Source of the DNA: Bacteroidales bacterium
GTDB lineage: Bacteria > Bacteroidota > Bacteroidia > Bacteroidales > GCA-2748055
DNA length: 64,000 bases
Assembly: GCA_023138875.1 (NCBI GenBank)
Contig: JAGLOO010000040.1
Location: 30,556 to 94,555, forward strand
Direction of reading: 5' to 3'
In this document: positions 8,920-19,300 of the stretch, one piece after another
Layout of the letters: the number at the start of each line of letters is the position of its first letter
How positions within the stretch are numbered: the stretch's first letter is position 1
Program-made: the position numbers and the translations under genes
The notes under the pieces: generated by a model
Databases searched by the model: none
What the model was told of the DNA's origin: nothing
What the model saw: only the letters and a program-made list of their open reading frames with translations

Positions 8920-9000
8920 TTGATTTACTGCATGGATGGCACGGGCATTTTTAATGACCAGTATTTCTTCGGATTCAGGATCCTTGATTATCACAGGGTA
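8908..9000 (-). pseudogene. Possible coding remnant on the minus strand
   Basis: The minus strand from about 9000 down to a TGA at 8908-8910 reads as about 30 plausible residues (VIIKDPESEEILVIKNA and on), and a neighbouring frame upstream reads SIVIFGAGSTL before a stop. This could be the decayed end of a gene facing the zinc dehydrogenase, whose last codons it overlaps. I do not recognise the family, and a chance open frame is possible. Confidence 0.2.
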
Positions 9001-9183
9001 CTGCCTGCACCGAATATGACAATGCTTTGATCAGCCATTGATCAAAGTTATCACCACAACCGATCGTGTACGAATATATGGTATTGACATAAATGTTTGT
9101 TTTGTACATAAAATTATGGATTCTTTACATTTTACAATACATCTTTCTTTTTTATATTGTATTCGAAATCCAAAATAGGACCT

Positions 9184-10653
9184 ATGAGTACGTACAAGGG
9201 AAGTTTTACATGCATCGCTGTGGATATGGGAGCCGGAAGTATCCGGATCATGCTTGGGGTGATCGATGAAGGGGGGATCTCCTATGAAGAGATCCACAGG
9301 ATCACTAATGAGATAGTGGACCACGAGGGGCATGAGAGGTGGGATATGGGGAGAATGATCCGGGAAATCAGGACCGGGATCTCCATGGCCATTGAAGTAT
9401 CCCGGAACACCCCTCAAAGCATTGGCGTAGATTCGTGGGGTGTGGATTTTGTGCTGCTGGATGAAAAAGGGGAACTTGTGGAGTTGCCTGTAGCCTACCG
9501 GGACAGCCGTACGGAAGGAATGCAGGAGCAATGGGGAACAGGGATGTCTGCAATGGAGACCTTTCAGCGAACAGGCATAAACTTCTACATTTTTAACACC
9601 CTTTACCAGCTTCTCTCCATCCGGGATTCGGAAAAGCTGAGGAGAAGTTCTAAGATTCTCTTTATGCCCTGTTATATCAATTACCTGTTAACGGGAGAGG
9701 CAAAGAATGAACTCACCATCTCATCCACATCACAGATGCTGGGTGTTGAAGGAGCAGCCTGGGAAGAAAGGGTCCTTGATTTACTTCATCTGGAGTATCA
9801 GAAACTGGGTGATGTGATATTTCCCGGGACAAAACTTGGCAGGGTGACCCTTCCGGAGACTGAAGGAATACACATGGAAAGTGTTGCGGTATGCGGACAC
9901 GATACAGCCTGTGTTGTTGCTGCTATTCCTGTTGAAGACCAAAACTTTGCCTATATCTCATCGGGAACATGGTGCATTGTGGGTGTTGAATCTGACAGAC
10001 CCCTGATCAGTGAAAAGGCCCAGCATCTGGGGTTTACCAACGAAAGAGGGTATGGCAATAGCTACAGAACCCTGAAAAATATCGTGGGACTCTGGTTGCT
10101 GCAGGGTTTGAAAAAAAGCCTTCCGGAAGGGACCACATATGCAGATATGGAACAGATGACCAAAGAAGAAGTGAAATCAGTGCAGATAATCGATCCTGAT
10201 GATCCGTCGTTCTATAACCCTGAGGAGATGAAGGTTGCATTTGATGCCTATTTCCATAAAACAGGACAACCGATGCCCGAATCATTCAGTGGTTATATCA
10301 AATGTGCATATGACAGCCTCTGTTTCTCCTTCAGATTCTATATTGAGCAGATGGAGCAGCTATCGGGAAGAAGCATTGAGGTATTGCACGTTGTGGGAGG
10401 GGGGAGCCAGTCTGATTATCTGAACCAGCGGATCGCCACGATCTGCGGGAGGAAGGTAATCTCAGGTCCGGTTGAAGGCGCAACCATTGGAAACATCCTG
10501 ATTCAGGCCATCGCCATGGGCAAAATGGAAAGCCTGGATGAAGGAAGGAAACTGGTGAAGCGTTCATTTCCCGGTAATACTTACCTGGCAGGGAAGGAAC
10601 TACCGGGAGCGGAAGATCGATATGAAAAATTCTTAACCTTGAAAACTAAATAA
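9184..10653 (+). CDS. FGGY-family sugar kinase, rhamnulokinase-like
   Basis: A 489-residue FGGY carbohydrate kinase most like RhaB, which phosphorylates L-rhamnulose at C1. Visible features are the N-terminal phosphate motif CIAVDMGAGSIR, the substrate region GVDSWGVDFVLL with AYRDSRT, the C-terminal ATPase segment ISSGTWC and the adenosine loop VVGGGSQSDYLNQ. The ATG at 9184 is preferred to an in-frame TTG at 9157, which overlaps a TATATTGT stretch that may be promoter. There is a 264-bp gap from the previous gene, so it may have its own promoter. No rhamnose isomerase or rhamnulose-1-phosphate aldolase is present in the window, so another ketose such as sorbose is equally likely. Confidence 0.82.
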   Translation: MSTYKGSFTCIAVDMGAGSIRIMLGVIDEGGISYEEIHRITNEIVDHEGHERWDMGRMIREIRTGISMAIEVSRNTPQSIGVDSWGVDFVLLDEKGELVELPVAYRDSRTEGMQEQWGTGMSAMETFQRTGINFYIFNTLYQLLSIRDSEKLRRSSKILFMPCYINYLLTGEAKNELTISSTSQMLGVEGAAWEERVLDLLHLEYQKLGDVIFPGTKLGRVTLPETEGIHMESVAVCGHDTACVVAAIPVEDQNFAYISSGTWCIVGVESDRPLISEKAQHLGFTNERGYGNSYRTLKNIVGLWLLQGLKKSLPEGTTYADMEQMTKEEVKSVQIIDPDDPSFYNPEEMKVAFDAYFHKTGQPMPESFSGYIKCAYDSLCFSFRFYIEQMEQLSGRSIEVLHVVGGGSQSDYLNQRIATICGRKVISGPVEGATIGNILIQAIAMGKMESLDEGRKLVKRSFPGNTYLAGKELPGAEDRYEKFLTLKTK

Positions 10654-11188
10654 AGACCAATAGGGGCTCAATAGGTCTTATGGAGCAATGATCATAAAAT
10701 CAGCAATGGACAGGAATCATGCCCTTTGGACCCTTGATATAAGGATCACAAGCCGGCTTAATAAGAAGTTCCTATACCAATAAATACCTCCGCTATTCAG
10801 TCTCGTTGATAAAAATATCCAGCCTTGGTGCATCCCAGTCATTGAAGCTCCTCGCCGCAAGCAGCGGGGAACCGAGTTTTTACAAGCTAGGCGAAGCCAA
10901 TCTTCGATCCTTTTTATTGTTTATTTTTATTGCACTCGCAGGATTCAATGGAGAATGCTTCTCTTTCTTCCTTAGGCAGGCTCAACCAATGGTCATAATC
11001 AAAATTTTAAGCACTTATTTCATTGAAAAATCAGATATTTATGTCAAAGTTTAATGAACCATTGTTTGAGGGACATAATTTTATTTCAGAAGCATCCTGC
11101 TAAACAATTATGTTTTCTACTTTACAGATGCATCATTGTGAACATATTATCTATCTATGTATCCATACCAATCAAAAATCTATCTTGA
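10654..11188. other. 535-bp intergenic region with no convincing gene
   Basis: Stop codons interrupt all frames except an 82-codon frame at 10806-11054 whose translation looks random. No hairpin terminator with a T tract follows the kinase gene. The last 100 bases before 11189 are AT-rich and presumably carry the promoter of the URO-D/fucosidase genes, but no clean TAnnTTTG box is seen. Confidence 0.5.
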
Positions 11189-12433
11189 ATGAACTCCCGA
11201 GAGCGTGTACTGGCAGCCTTGAATCATACTGAACCTGACAGGATACCGGTGGACCTGGGGGGGCACCGGTCTTCAGGCATTTCAGCCATTGCCTACCACC
11301 ATTTGCGCAAACACCTTGGTCTTGCAGAGAAGCCCGTGAGGGTATATGATATGGTGCAGCAACTGGCCATCATCGATGAGGATGTTCTTGATCTGTTCGG
11401 GGTCGATACGGCGGAAATGGGACGTGGATTCCTGCTGGATGATGCTGACTGGAAACCATGGACCCTTCCGGATGGAACACCCTGTGAAATTCCATATTAT
11501 ACCAATCTGGAAAAAAAGGGAGATGACTGGCTGATTCTGGATGCTGATGACAACGAGGTGGGTATTCTAAAGAGAGGGAGCCTCTATTTTGAGCAGACCC
11601 GTTTCCCCCTCGTGGAACGGGGTATTGAGAATGATGATTTCGAAGATCTTGAGGAGATGCTCGGTCGGCAAATGTGGAGTGCTGTGGTACATCCGGGTGC
11701 CCACCTGGCCATGGATGTGGAGGGATTAAGCGAGATGGCCAATAAGGCAAAGGCATTCAGGGAATCCACGGACCGGGCCATCGTAGGCCTTTTTGGAGGC
11801 AATATGTTTGAATTGCCCCAGATGCTTTACAGGATGGATCATTATCTCCTGGCTACCGGTATGTATCCCGACAAAGTACTGGAGCTGTCCGAAAAGCTAT
11901 CCCAAATACACCTGAATAACCTGGAAAAGTGGTTGTCTGCAGTGGGGCCTTATATTGATGTTATCTTATTCGGTGACGACCTGGGTGGACAGCAGGGACC
12001 ATTGATCAGCCCTGATGCTTACAGGGAGTTCTATAAGCCCTATCACAAAAAGCTCTGGGGCAGGGCCAAAGAGCTCGCCGATGTGAAGGTGCAGCTTCAC
12101 TGCTGCGGAGGCATCTATGAACTGCTGGATGATTTGATTGAAGCAGGGTTGGATGCCGTGAATCCTGTGCAGATTTCCTGCCGGGGGATGGATCCGGCCC
12201 GCCTGAAAGCAAAGTTTGGAGAGAGGATTACATTCTGGGGTGGGGGGTGTGATACCCAGCATATCCTGCCTATGGCAGGTCCAGACGAAGTCAGGGAGCA
12301 TGTTCGGGAGCTGATTTCCATTTTCAGCCCCGGCGGAGGATTTATTTTCCAGCAGGTGCATAACATCCTGGCCAATGTACCTCCTGAAAATGTGGTGGCC
12401 ATGCTGGAAGCCATCAATAGCACCCGGTCATAA
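11189..12433 (+). CDS. URO-D/MtaA-superfamily protein, copy 1
   Basis: A 414-residue member of the uroporphyrinogen decarboxylase superfamily, the fold shared by HemE and the corrinoid/CoM methyltransferases MtaA and CmuA. Family signs: N-terminal MNSRERVLAALNH and PDRIPVDLGG, the core FGDDLGGQQGPLISPDAY, and HCCGG (His304, Cys305, Cys306), equivalent to the zinc-binding HxC of MtaA. Where MtaA carries its third ligand in an APGCG segment this protein has SPGGG, so the site is not canonical, though Cys354 (GGGCDT) is nearby. HemE arginine motifs are not evident, so a haem role is unlikely. It lies 48 bp upstream of a fucosidase gene. Substrate unknown. Confidence 0.75.
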   Translation: MNSRERVLAALNHTEPDRIPVDLGGHRSSGISAIAYHHLRKHLGLAEKPVRVYDMVQQLAIIDEDVLDLFGVDTAEMGRGFLLDDADWKPWTLPDGTPCEIPYYTNLEKKGDDWLILDADDNEVGILKRGSLYFEQTRFPLVERGIENDDFEDLEEMLGRQMWSAVVHPGAHLAMDVEGLSEMANKAKAFRESTDRAIVGLFGGNMFELPQMLYRMDHYLLATGMYPDKVLELSEKLSQIHLNNLEKWLSAVGPYIDVILFGDDLGGQQGPLISPDAYREFYKPYHKKLWGRAKELADVKVQLHCCGGIYELLDDLIEAGLDAVNPVQISCRGMDPARLKAKFGERITFWGGGCDTQHILPMAGPDEVREHVRELISIFSPGGGFIFQQVHNILANVPPENVVAMLEAINSTRS

Positions 12434-12481
12434 GTCAGAAATCACTATTTTTGAAGAACCAACTATAAACTCAAACAAACC

Positions 12482-13816
12482 ATGAAACTTATCACAACTA
12501 AATCCATTTTTATTATTCTTATTGCTGGCTTTCTCAGCATCAATTCATTTGCACAGGAAGGCTATGTGCCTACCTCAGAAAACCTGGAGAACCGTGAATG
12601 GTTCCAGGATGCCAAGTATGGCCTATTTGTTCACTGGGGTGTCTACTCCATTATGGGTGGTGGCGGTGACGAGGGCATTGCCGAGTGGATTATGGAAAGG
12701 AAGAATATTCCCATCGTGCAGTATGAAAAACTGCCTGGATTTTTCAATCCTGTTGATTTTGATCCGGCCCAGTGGGTCTCCATGGTCAAGAAGGCCGGGA
12801 TGAAATACATCACCATCACCAGCAAGCACCATGACGGTTTTGCCATGTATGATTCAAAAATCAGCGACTATAACATTGTGGATGCCACACCCTATGGTAA
12901 AGATGTGATTGGAATGTTGAAGGAGGAGTGTGATAAGCAGGGTGTGAAGCTGTTTTTCTACCATTCCCAGCTGGACTGGCACCACCCGGATTATTATCCT
13001 ATTGGCAGGACCGGGAAGGAGATTAAAGGAAGGACCGATTCGGGTGACTGGAATGCCTATATCGATTATATGAATGTCCAGCTTACCGAATTGCTCACCC
13101 AATATGGAGAGATCGGCGGGATCTGGTTTGACGGTATGTGGGACAAGCCTGATGCAGAGTGGAGACTGGGGGAAACTTATTCCCTGATCCATGAACTGCA
13201 GCCGGGTGCGTTGATTGGAAGCAACCACCATAAGATGCCATATCCCGGGGAGGATTTCATGATGTTTGAAAGGGACCTGCCCGGAGAGAATTCCATGGGC
13301 TTCAACAATACCGGAATTTCTGAGGATGTGCCATTGGAAATGTGTGAGACCATGAATGGTTCCTGGGGATTTAATATCATCGACCAGAACTACAAGTCGG
13401 TAAAAACACTGATCTATACCATGGTGCGGGCTGCCGGATATGGAGCCAACTTCTTGCTGAATACCGGTCCAATGCCCAACGGGAAGATCCAGCCGGAAAA
13501 TGTGGACACGCTGATGGCCATCGGCCAGTGGCTTGAAACATACGGAGAGTCTGTATATGGAACGCGCTCAGGCCCGGTGAAACCGGCAGAGTGGGGGAGC
13601 ACCACTCAAAAGGGCAATACGGTGTATGTTCATATACTGAACCATGGGGGAGATACTATTGAGATCCCTGGATTTCAACCGAAATTGAAATCAGCTCTTT
13701 TCTTTGATGACAAATCAGAAGTAGACATTAAAAAAACTAAAGATGGGTTGATGATTTTAGTTCCGAAAGAGAAGCTGAAACCTGTGGACACGGTGATCGA
13801 GTTGCAACTTAAGTAA
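12482..13816 (+). CDS. Alpha-L-fucosidase, GH29
   Basis: Secreted or periplasmic GH29 retaining alpha-L-fucosidase, 444 residues. It has a signal peptide (about 1-24, ending SFA-Q), the GH29 N-terminal block WFQDAKYGLFVHWG, the substrate-binding KHHDGF (His116-His117) and the nucleophile in IWFDG (Asp217). The acid/base is poorly conserved in GH29 and I could not fix it. The length fits a catalytic domain plus a short C-terminal beta-sandwich. It lies between two URO-D homologues with short gaps (48 and 83 bp), so the three are probably one transcript acting on fucose-containing glycans. Confidence 0.9.
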   Translation: MKLITTKSIFIILIAGFLSINSFAQEGYVPTSENLENREWFQDAKYGLFVHWGVYSIMGGGGDEGIAEWIMERKNIPIVQYEKLPGFFNPVDFDPAQWVSMVKKAGMKYITITSKHHDGFAMYDSKISDYNIVDATPYGKDVIGMLKEECDKQGVKLFFYHSQLDWHHPDYYPIGRTGKEIKGRTDSGDWNAYIDYMNVQLTELLTQYGEIGGIWFDGMWDKPDAEWRLGETYSLIHELQPGALIGSNHHKMPYPGEDFMMFERDLPGENSMGFNNTGISEDVPLEMCETMNGSWGFNIIDQNYKSVKTLIYTMVRAAGYGANFLLNTGPMPNGKIQPENVDTLMAIGQWLETYGESVYGTRSGPVKPAEWGSTTQKGNTVYVHILNHGGDTIEIPGFQPKLKSALFFDDKSEVDIKKTKDGLMILVPKEKLKPVDTVIELQLK

Positions 13817-13899
13817 TTATAATATATCAGATTACGAATGTTATTGAGTAATTTGCATTCCCAATCATTCAATGAAATAACCAGTAAAGAAGACAGAGT

Positions 13900-15150
13900 A
13901 TGAATTCCAGAGACAATCTCCTGAAGACCCTTAATCATGAACAGCCCGAGCGGGTGGTGGTGGATTTTGGTGCAACGCCTGTAACCGGTATCCATGTGCT
14001 GATGGTAGAAAAACTGAGGGAGCATTTTGGACTTGAAAAGAAACCGGTAAAGGTCACAGAACCTTACCAGATGCTCGGTGAAGTTGAAGATGACCTGGTT
14101 GAGGCCATGGGTGTGGATGTGATCGGGATATCACCACCATCCAATATGTTTGGACAGCTGCAGGATAACTGGAAAAGTTACCGCACCAGATGGGGCCAGG
14201 AGGTTTTGGTCGCGGGTGAGTTTAATACTACGGTGGATGAAAACGGAGACACCCTCATGTTTCCCCAGGGGGATACCTCAGTGGCTCCCAGTGCAAAAAT
14301 GCCAAAGGAGGCCTATTTTTTTGATGCGGTGAACCGTCAGGGCATGATTGATGATTCCAATCTCAATCCGGCGGATAACCTGGAGGAGTTTTCGCTCATC
14401 AGCGAAGAAGATGTGCGTTACTGGAAAAATGAAGTCGCGAGGACTGCTGTGAAAGGAAAAGGATTGATCGCCAACTTTGGAGGGACGGCCCTCGGTGATA
14501 TTGCCCTGGTACCCGGATTGAACCTGAAACATCCCAGAGGGATCCGTGATGTGGCCGACTGGTACATGTCCACCCTCATGCGCTCGGATTACCTGCATCA
14601 GATCTTTGAGAAGCAGACCGATATTGCCCTGGAGAACCTGAAAAAGGCATCAGAGGCGACAGGCAACAGCGTGGATGCTGTTTTTATCTGTGGGACCGAT
14701 TTTGGTACCCAGGATTCATCCTTCTGTTCCCTCGAGACTTTCCACGAGCTGTATACTCCCTATTATAAAAAGATCAACAACTGGATCCATGAAAACACCC
14801 GGTGGAAAACCTTTAAACACAGCTGCGGAGCGGTAGAACCTTTCATGGAAAGCTTTATCGAGGCTGGTTTTGATATCATTAATCCTGTTCAGATCAATGC
14901 AGCAGGAATGAACCCCGTGTTGCTGAAGGAAAAGTATGGTGATCGTTTAACTTTCTGGGGTGGGGGAGTGGATACCCAGAAGGTGCTTCCTTTTGGCAGT
15001 GAGGAGGAGGTGAAAGCACATGTAATGAGAGAGTGTGAGATCTTTGCTCCGGGAGGTGGATTTGTATTCAACACGGTCCATAACATACAGGCCAATGTGC
15101 CGGTGCAGAATGTGGTAGCCATGTTAGAGACTATCAGGCAGTTCGGCTGA
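13900..15150 (+). CDS. URO-D/MtaA-superfamily protein, copy 2
   Basis: A 416-residue paralogue of the 11189 gene, clearly diverged. It keeps the N-terminal MNSRDNLLKTLNHEQPERV block, FGTTFG-like GTDFGTQDSS in place of FGDDLGGQQG, and an HSCG metal-site motif (His307, Cys309) with GGGVDTQ downstream. The conserved C-terminus FNTVHNIQANVP ... MLETI matches the other copies. It follows the fucosidase by 83 bp and precedes the operator-controlled lipoprotein/SusCD operon. As with the others, the most that can be said is a possible metal-dependent methyl or carboxyl group chemistry; substrate unknown. Confidence 0.72.
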   Translation: MNSRDNLLKTLNHEQPERVVVDFGATPVTGIHVLMVEKLREHFGLEKKPVKVTEPYQMLGEVEDDLVEAMGVDVIGISPPSNMFGQLQDNWKSYRTRWGQEVLVAGEFNTTVDENGDTLMFPQGDTSVAPSAKMPKEAYFFDAVNRQGMIDDSNLNPADNLEEFSLISEEDVRYWKNEVARTAVKGKGLIANFGGTALGDIALVPGLNLKHPRGIRDVADWYMSTLMRSDYLHQIFEKQTDIALENLKKASEATGNSVDAVFICGTDFGTQDSSFCSLETFHELYTPYYKKINNWIHENTRWKTFKHSCGAVEPFMESFIEAGFDIINPVQINAAGMNPVLLKEKYGDRLTFWGGGVDTQKVLPFGSEEEVKAHVMRECEIFAPGGGFVFNTVHNIQANVPVQNVVAMLETIRQFG

Positions 15151-15186
15151 TCCGTGATTACCTTTATTTGCGAAGCGTGTTATTAA

Positions 15187-15218
15187 TTTGCATTTGTATG
15201 AAAATTGGATTATTTTTA
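15187..15218 (+). promoter_or_regulatory. Promoter for the lipoprotein/SusC operon
   Basis: TTTG at 15187-15190, a 20-bp spacer, and TATTTTTA at 15211-15218, which matches TAnnTTTG except for the last base. The spacing is exactly that of Bacteroidota promoters. The 18-bp operator begins 10 bp after the box, over or just past the predicted transcription start. Confidence 0.55.
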
Positions 15219-15228
15219 TGCAATATAA

Positions 15229-15246
15229 TGTCCATACATATGGACA
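15229..15246. promoter_or_regulatory. 18-bp inverted-repeat operator, site A
   Basis: TGTCCATACATATGGACA: two perfect 8-bp arms (TGTCCATA / TATGGACA) around a 2-bp centre. It is the best-conserved of three related sites in the window (others at 26177 and 33404). Size and symmetry suit a dimeric GntR/HutC-type repressor. Position just after the -7 box suggests repression by blocking initiation. Confidence 0.75.
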
Positions 15247-15277
15247 TATAAGAATTAACCATTAACACTATAATTCT

Positions 15278-16159
15278 ATGAAAAAATCAAACTTCCTTCT
15301 CATTTTTATTGCAATCATTGCTGTTGGCCTGACGCTTGTTACAAACTCTTGCGACAAAGAGAAAGAAAGGGTCACCACAACAATTGCTCTTGATAAGACA
15401 GAAACCGGTCCACACGACATTGGTGAAACTGTGACAGCCACTGTTACTATTGTGGCAGAAGATGTCGCATCTTTAGTATATTACAAAGTGGTGGACCAGG
15501 TAAAATCTGATCCGGTTGATGTGACTTCGGGTTTAACCCAGTCAGGCACTACCTACACCTATGATTTCTCCTATGAACTGAAGCTGGGTGATGATTTGGG
15601 TACTCTTGGATTTGAATTCGAGGTTACAGATGACCTGGATGTAATGAAGTTTGCAGCTATTCTTGTTACAACCAACTTATCTGTTCAGGGTATGTTCGTT
15701 AAATTCGACTGGAAAATTACTGAAGAGGAATGGCTGGGAGAGAGTGTTCTCGCTTCCCATGATGCTGCAAAAATTTTCAGGTTCAGTGACGATGGTACCT
15801 ACGAGGTGGATCTGAGTCCCGAATATGCAGCTTATGCACATCATTTCTGTTACTGGGTTTATAAGGAGACACCCGATAACGGCGATACACTGGCAGAATT
15901 AAGGATGATCAGGAGGCTTTTATCCGGTGAAACAGGATTGGACGAGAATTACGACTTCAGGATCACCTCGGCCAATGAGTCAGAAATGACCATGTACTGG
16001 GATCTGGCATTCTGGGGATTGCTTGATATCAAGCGGACATTCAAGAGCCAGGCTAAAGGTGCGTTCCAGCCTTACGGAACCCAGGCTTATGCAGATAGCG
16101 TAGCATTGCTCACTGTTCTGGATTGTTCCAATATTGATGATGGATTGCTCGAATGGTAA
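15278..16159 (+). CDS. Lipoprotein of unknown function preceding SusC
   Basis: A 293-residue predicted lipoprotein. The signal peptide ends in a lipobox (VTNSC, Cys25). Residues about 35-125 look like an immunoglobulin-like beta-sandwich (alternating short strands around VTATVTIVAEDVASLVYY). The C-terminal half is rich in aromatic residues and has a FRFSDDGTYEV segment of the kind seen in Bacteroidota lipocalin-like or SusE-type proteins. It is the first gene after operator site A and precedes SusC, so it probably sits on the outer membrane as an accessory glycan-binding protein. No family is recognised. Confidence 0.7.
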   Translation: MKKSNFLLIFIAIIAVGLTLVTNSCDKEKERVTTTIALDKTETGPHDIGETVTATVTIVAEDVASLVYYKVVDQVKSDPVDVTSGLTQSGTTYTYDFSYELKLGDDLGTLGFEFEVTDDLDVMKFAAILVTTNLSVQGMFVKFDWKITEEEWLGESVLASHDAAKIFRFSDDGTYEVDLSPEYAAYAHHFCYWVYKETPDNGDTLAELRMIRRLLSGETGLDENYDFRITSANESEMTMYWDLAFWGLLDIKRTFKSQAKGAFQPYGTQAYADSVALLTVLDCSNIDDGLLEW

Positions 16160-16204
16160 CAGGGCAGCTGTACCTGTCAATTAAGTAGATAAGCATTCAT
16201 AGAT

Positions 16205-16247
16205 AAGGCATCCTGGAGATTCAGAATACTTATTTCCGGGATGCCTT
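16205..16247 (+). terminator. Stem-loop between the lipoprotein gene and susC
   Basis: AAGGCATCC at 16205-16213 pairs perfectly with GGATGCCTT at 16239-16247; the loop is 25 nt and only a short TCTT follows. It may be a partial terminator that lets less transcript reach susC, or simply an mRNA-stabilising hairpin after the lipoprotein gene. Confidence 0.45.
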
Positions 16248-16341
16248 TCTTGCGCCTGGCGCTATTTCCTCATGCCACCCAACCAGATAGGAAGGGGCTG
16301 AAAATATTATCAAGTCACTTTTCAATGTAATCCTAAACTCA

Positions 16342-19300
16342 ATGAAAAGACCAATCATCGCATTTCTACTGGCAATAATCCCATATATACTTATTGCTCA
16401 GGTCGTTACAATAAGTGGAACTGTTAAGGATGATACCGAATCACCCCTCCCGGGTGTATCCGTTTTAATCGAAGGAACAAGCCATGGTGTCATTACCAAC
16501 GTGGATGGAGAATTCCAGATAGAGCTTGACCCATCGGTCGCTAAAACTATTAGTTTTTCTTTTATCGGGTTTAATACCGAAACGAGGGAAATTGCCGATG
16601 GTATTAGCTTTTATGAGATACAGCTGACCCCGAAATATACAGTGCTGGATGATGTTGTGGTGATCGGTTATGGTACACAGCGAAGAGGGGATGTTACCAT
16701 GTCGATCTCTTCGGTGAAGGCTGAGGATGTAGCCTCTCCGGCAAATATTTCACTCGATCAGGCGCTCCAGGGACAGGCTGCGGGTGTGGTGGTCATCCAG
16801 TCCACCGGGAAACCGGGTGCTCCGGTATCGATCCGGATCCGTGGAACCACATCTATTAATGGTACAAATGAACCCCTATATGTTGTTGACGGGATCCCGA
16901 TCATCACCAAGGCTGAAGAACTGACTACCGGAACTGTCCAGGGATCAGACATTAACCCGCTTTCTTCAATCAACCCGGCCGACATCGAATCCATCCAGAT
17001 TCTTAAAGATGCTTCCGCAACAGCCATGTACGGAGCAAGAGGGGCGAACGGAGTGATCCTCATTACAACGAAACGCGGTGAATCAGGAAAACTACAGGTT
17101 AATTTGATCAGTTCTGTTGGGGTACAGAAACTGGCAAAGAAACTGGAACTATTGAATGCAAAGGAATTGGCCGAACTAGGGAATAATGCAGTTACTGATG
17201 CCAGAAAGTATTATCCGGATATTGCCTATGGTGATAATTTCGCTTTTCCTGACAGGTTTGGTGAAGGTACCGACTGGCAGCGCGAAATATTCCGTCCGGC
17301 CTGGATGCAGAACCACCAGCTGTCACTCAGGGGTGGAAGTGAAAATACCCGCTATTTCATGTCCGCGAACCTGATGCTCCAGGATGGGATTATCAAGAAT
17401 TCAGATTTTAATAAGGGGACCTTCCGGATTAACCTGGACAATGACCTTTCAGACAAGGTGAGAACGGGTGTTAACCTGAATTTCACCAACAGCATCAGCC
17501 ATGGAGTAATCACCGGAGTACCCAACCAGTCGTCCAGTGTTACTGCGATGGCCATGCTTTTCAATCCGGCCCAGGAACCCTATGATGAAGATGGACCCGG
17601 TGGCTATACCTACGAGAGTAATACCATCAACAGGATCCCGAATCCCGTGGCAGAGATCAATGAAACGGACCGGGTTATCAATTCCAACCGTGCAATTGGC
17701 GATATGTTCCTGGAGTGGGATATGATTCCCGGGCTGCAGTACAAACTAAAACTGGGTGTGGATGCATTTTTCACCAAGGAGCAACAGTATATACCCAGCT
17801 ATATCAGAAGGGGTCAGGACAAGGGCAAGGGCTATAATGTGAATATGCAGGGCCACACGTGGTTGATGGAGAACACCCTTACATATACCAAAGATTTAAA
17901 CAGGCATCACCTTGTTCTGCTTGTCGGGCAGACTGCACAGAAATATACATCAGAGAATACGGATATCGCCATTGAAAGGTTTGATGACGACAGGCTGGGA
18001 TATTATAACCTGGGACTGGGACTGGACAAAACTGTAATGACAGGATACAATACCTGGTCCATGCTCTCCGGGATCGGAAGGGCCATTTATAATTATGACA
18101 GCAAGTACTACCTGACCGTTTCGGGAAGGGCCGACGGCTCATCCAAATTCGGTAGTTCGAACAAATGGGGATTCTTTCCATCCCTCTCTCTTGCCTGGCG
18201 TGTGAGCGGAGAAGATTTCCTGAGCTCATCTAATGTCATAAACAGCCTGAAAATAAGAACAAGTGTGGGCTCTGTTGGAAATGAAGGCATTCCGCCGGGC
18301 AGTACAATCAGCCTTATGGGAAGCCTGCCTTACTTTTTTGGCGAGGATGCTGGTTCCAAGGTCCTAGGCTCCTATGTGTATTCTCTTAAAAATGATGAAT
18401 TGAAATGGGAAGTAACTACCCAGTTCAATGCTGGTTTTGACCTCAGCATGTATGAATCAAGGCTCATGCTGACCACGGAGGTTTATCTTAAAAATACATC
18501 GGATCTCTTGCTATATGTACCCATTAACAGGTCATCCGGTTTTGTATATGCATGGTCGAACGTGGGTGATATGAGTAACAAGGGCATTGAGTTTTCCCTG
18601 AACACGGTAAATATCTCCCGGGACTTTGTGTGGAGAACCAGGCTGAACCTGGCTTTCAACCGGAACCAGGTGACGGATCTTGCTCAGTCGACCGATATCT
18701 ACGGGATCCCGATCATGAATATACTCGACTGGACCAAGATCAGTGCGGGCCAGCCAATCGGTGTTATTTACGGCTATAAGACAGACGGGGTCCTTCAACT
18801 AGATGAAGATCCGGCCGAACAGCCATTTTTCCCTTCAAAGATCATTCGTCATGGTGACCGGAAATACGTGGACAAGAACCAGGATGGGGAGATCACAGCC
18901 GACGACTACTACGAGCTGGGGAATGCAAATCCCGATTTTTCATTTGGATTTAACAATCATTTCTCCTACAAAGGGATTACACTTGATGTCTATTTCCAGG
19001 GAGATATTGGCAATGAGCTGGTCAATTTCAACAAATTTCAGCTTGAGAGTTTTGATGGTTACCAGAACAATTCAAAGGTTGCCCTGGAGAGGTGGACAGA
19101 GGATAATCCAACCAATGATTATCCAAGGGCCAATGCCTCCCCACACGGGAACTTCATGTCGGATATGATTGTTGAAGACGGATCATATGTCCGGCTGAAA
19201 CAGGTAACCCTCTCGTATAGCCTTCCGGTACAGTGGTACAACAGTATTGGAATCAGTAACATCCTTCTATCCCTGAGCGCTAATAACCTTTACACTTTTA

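Noticed and set aside
9184..10653. Assigning the kinase firmly as RhaB of rhamnose catabolism
   Set aside because: No rhamnose isomerase, aldolase or transporter is in the window, and the neighbours point to another ketose.
10806..11054. 82-codon frame in the intergenic region before URO-D copy 1
   Set aside because: Random-looking translation, no ribosome-binding site or family resemblance.
11089..11170. Another copy of the 18-bp operator before URO-D copy 1
   Set aside because: TGAACATA and TATCCATA occur but not as an inverted repeat with the right spacing.
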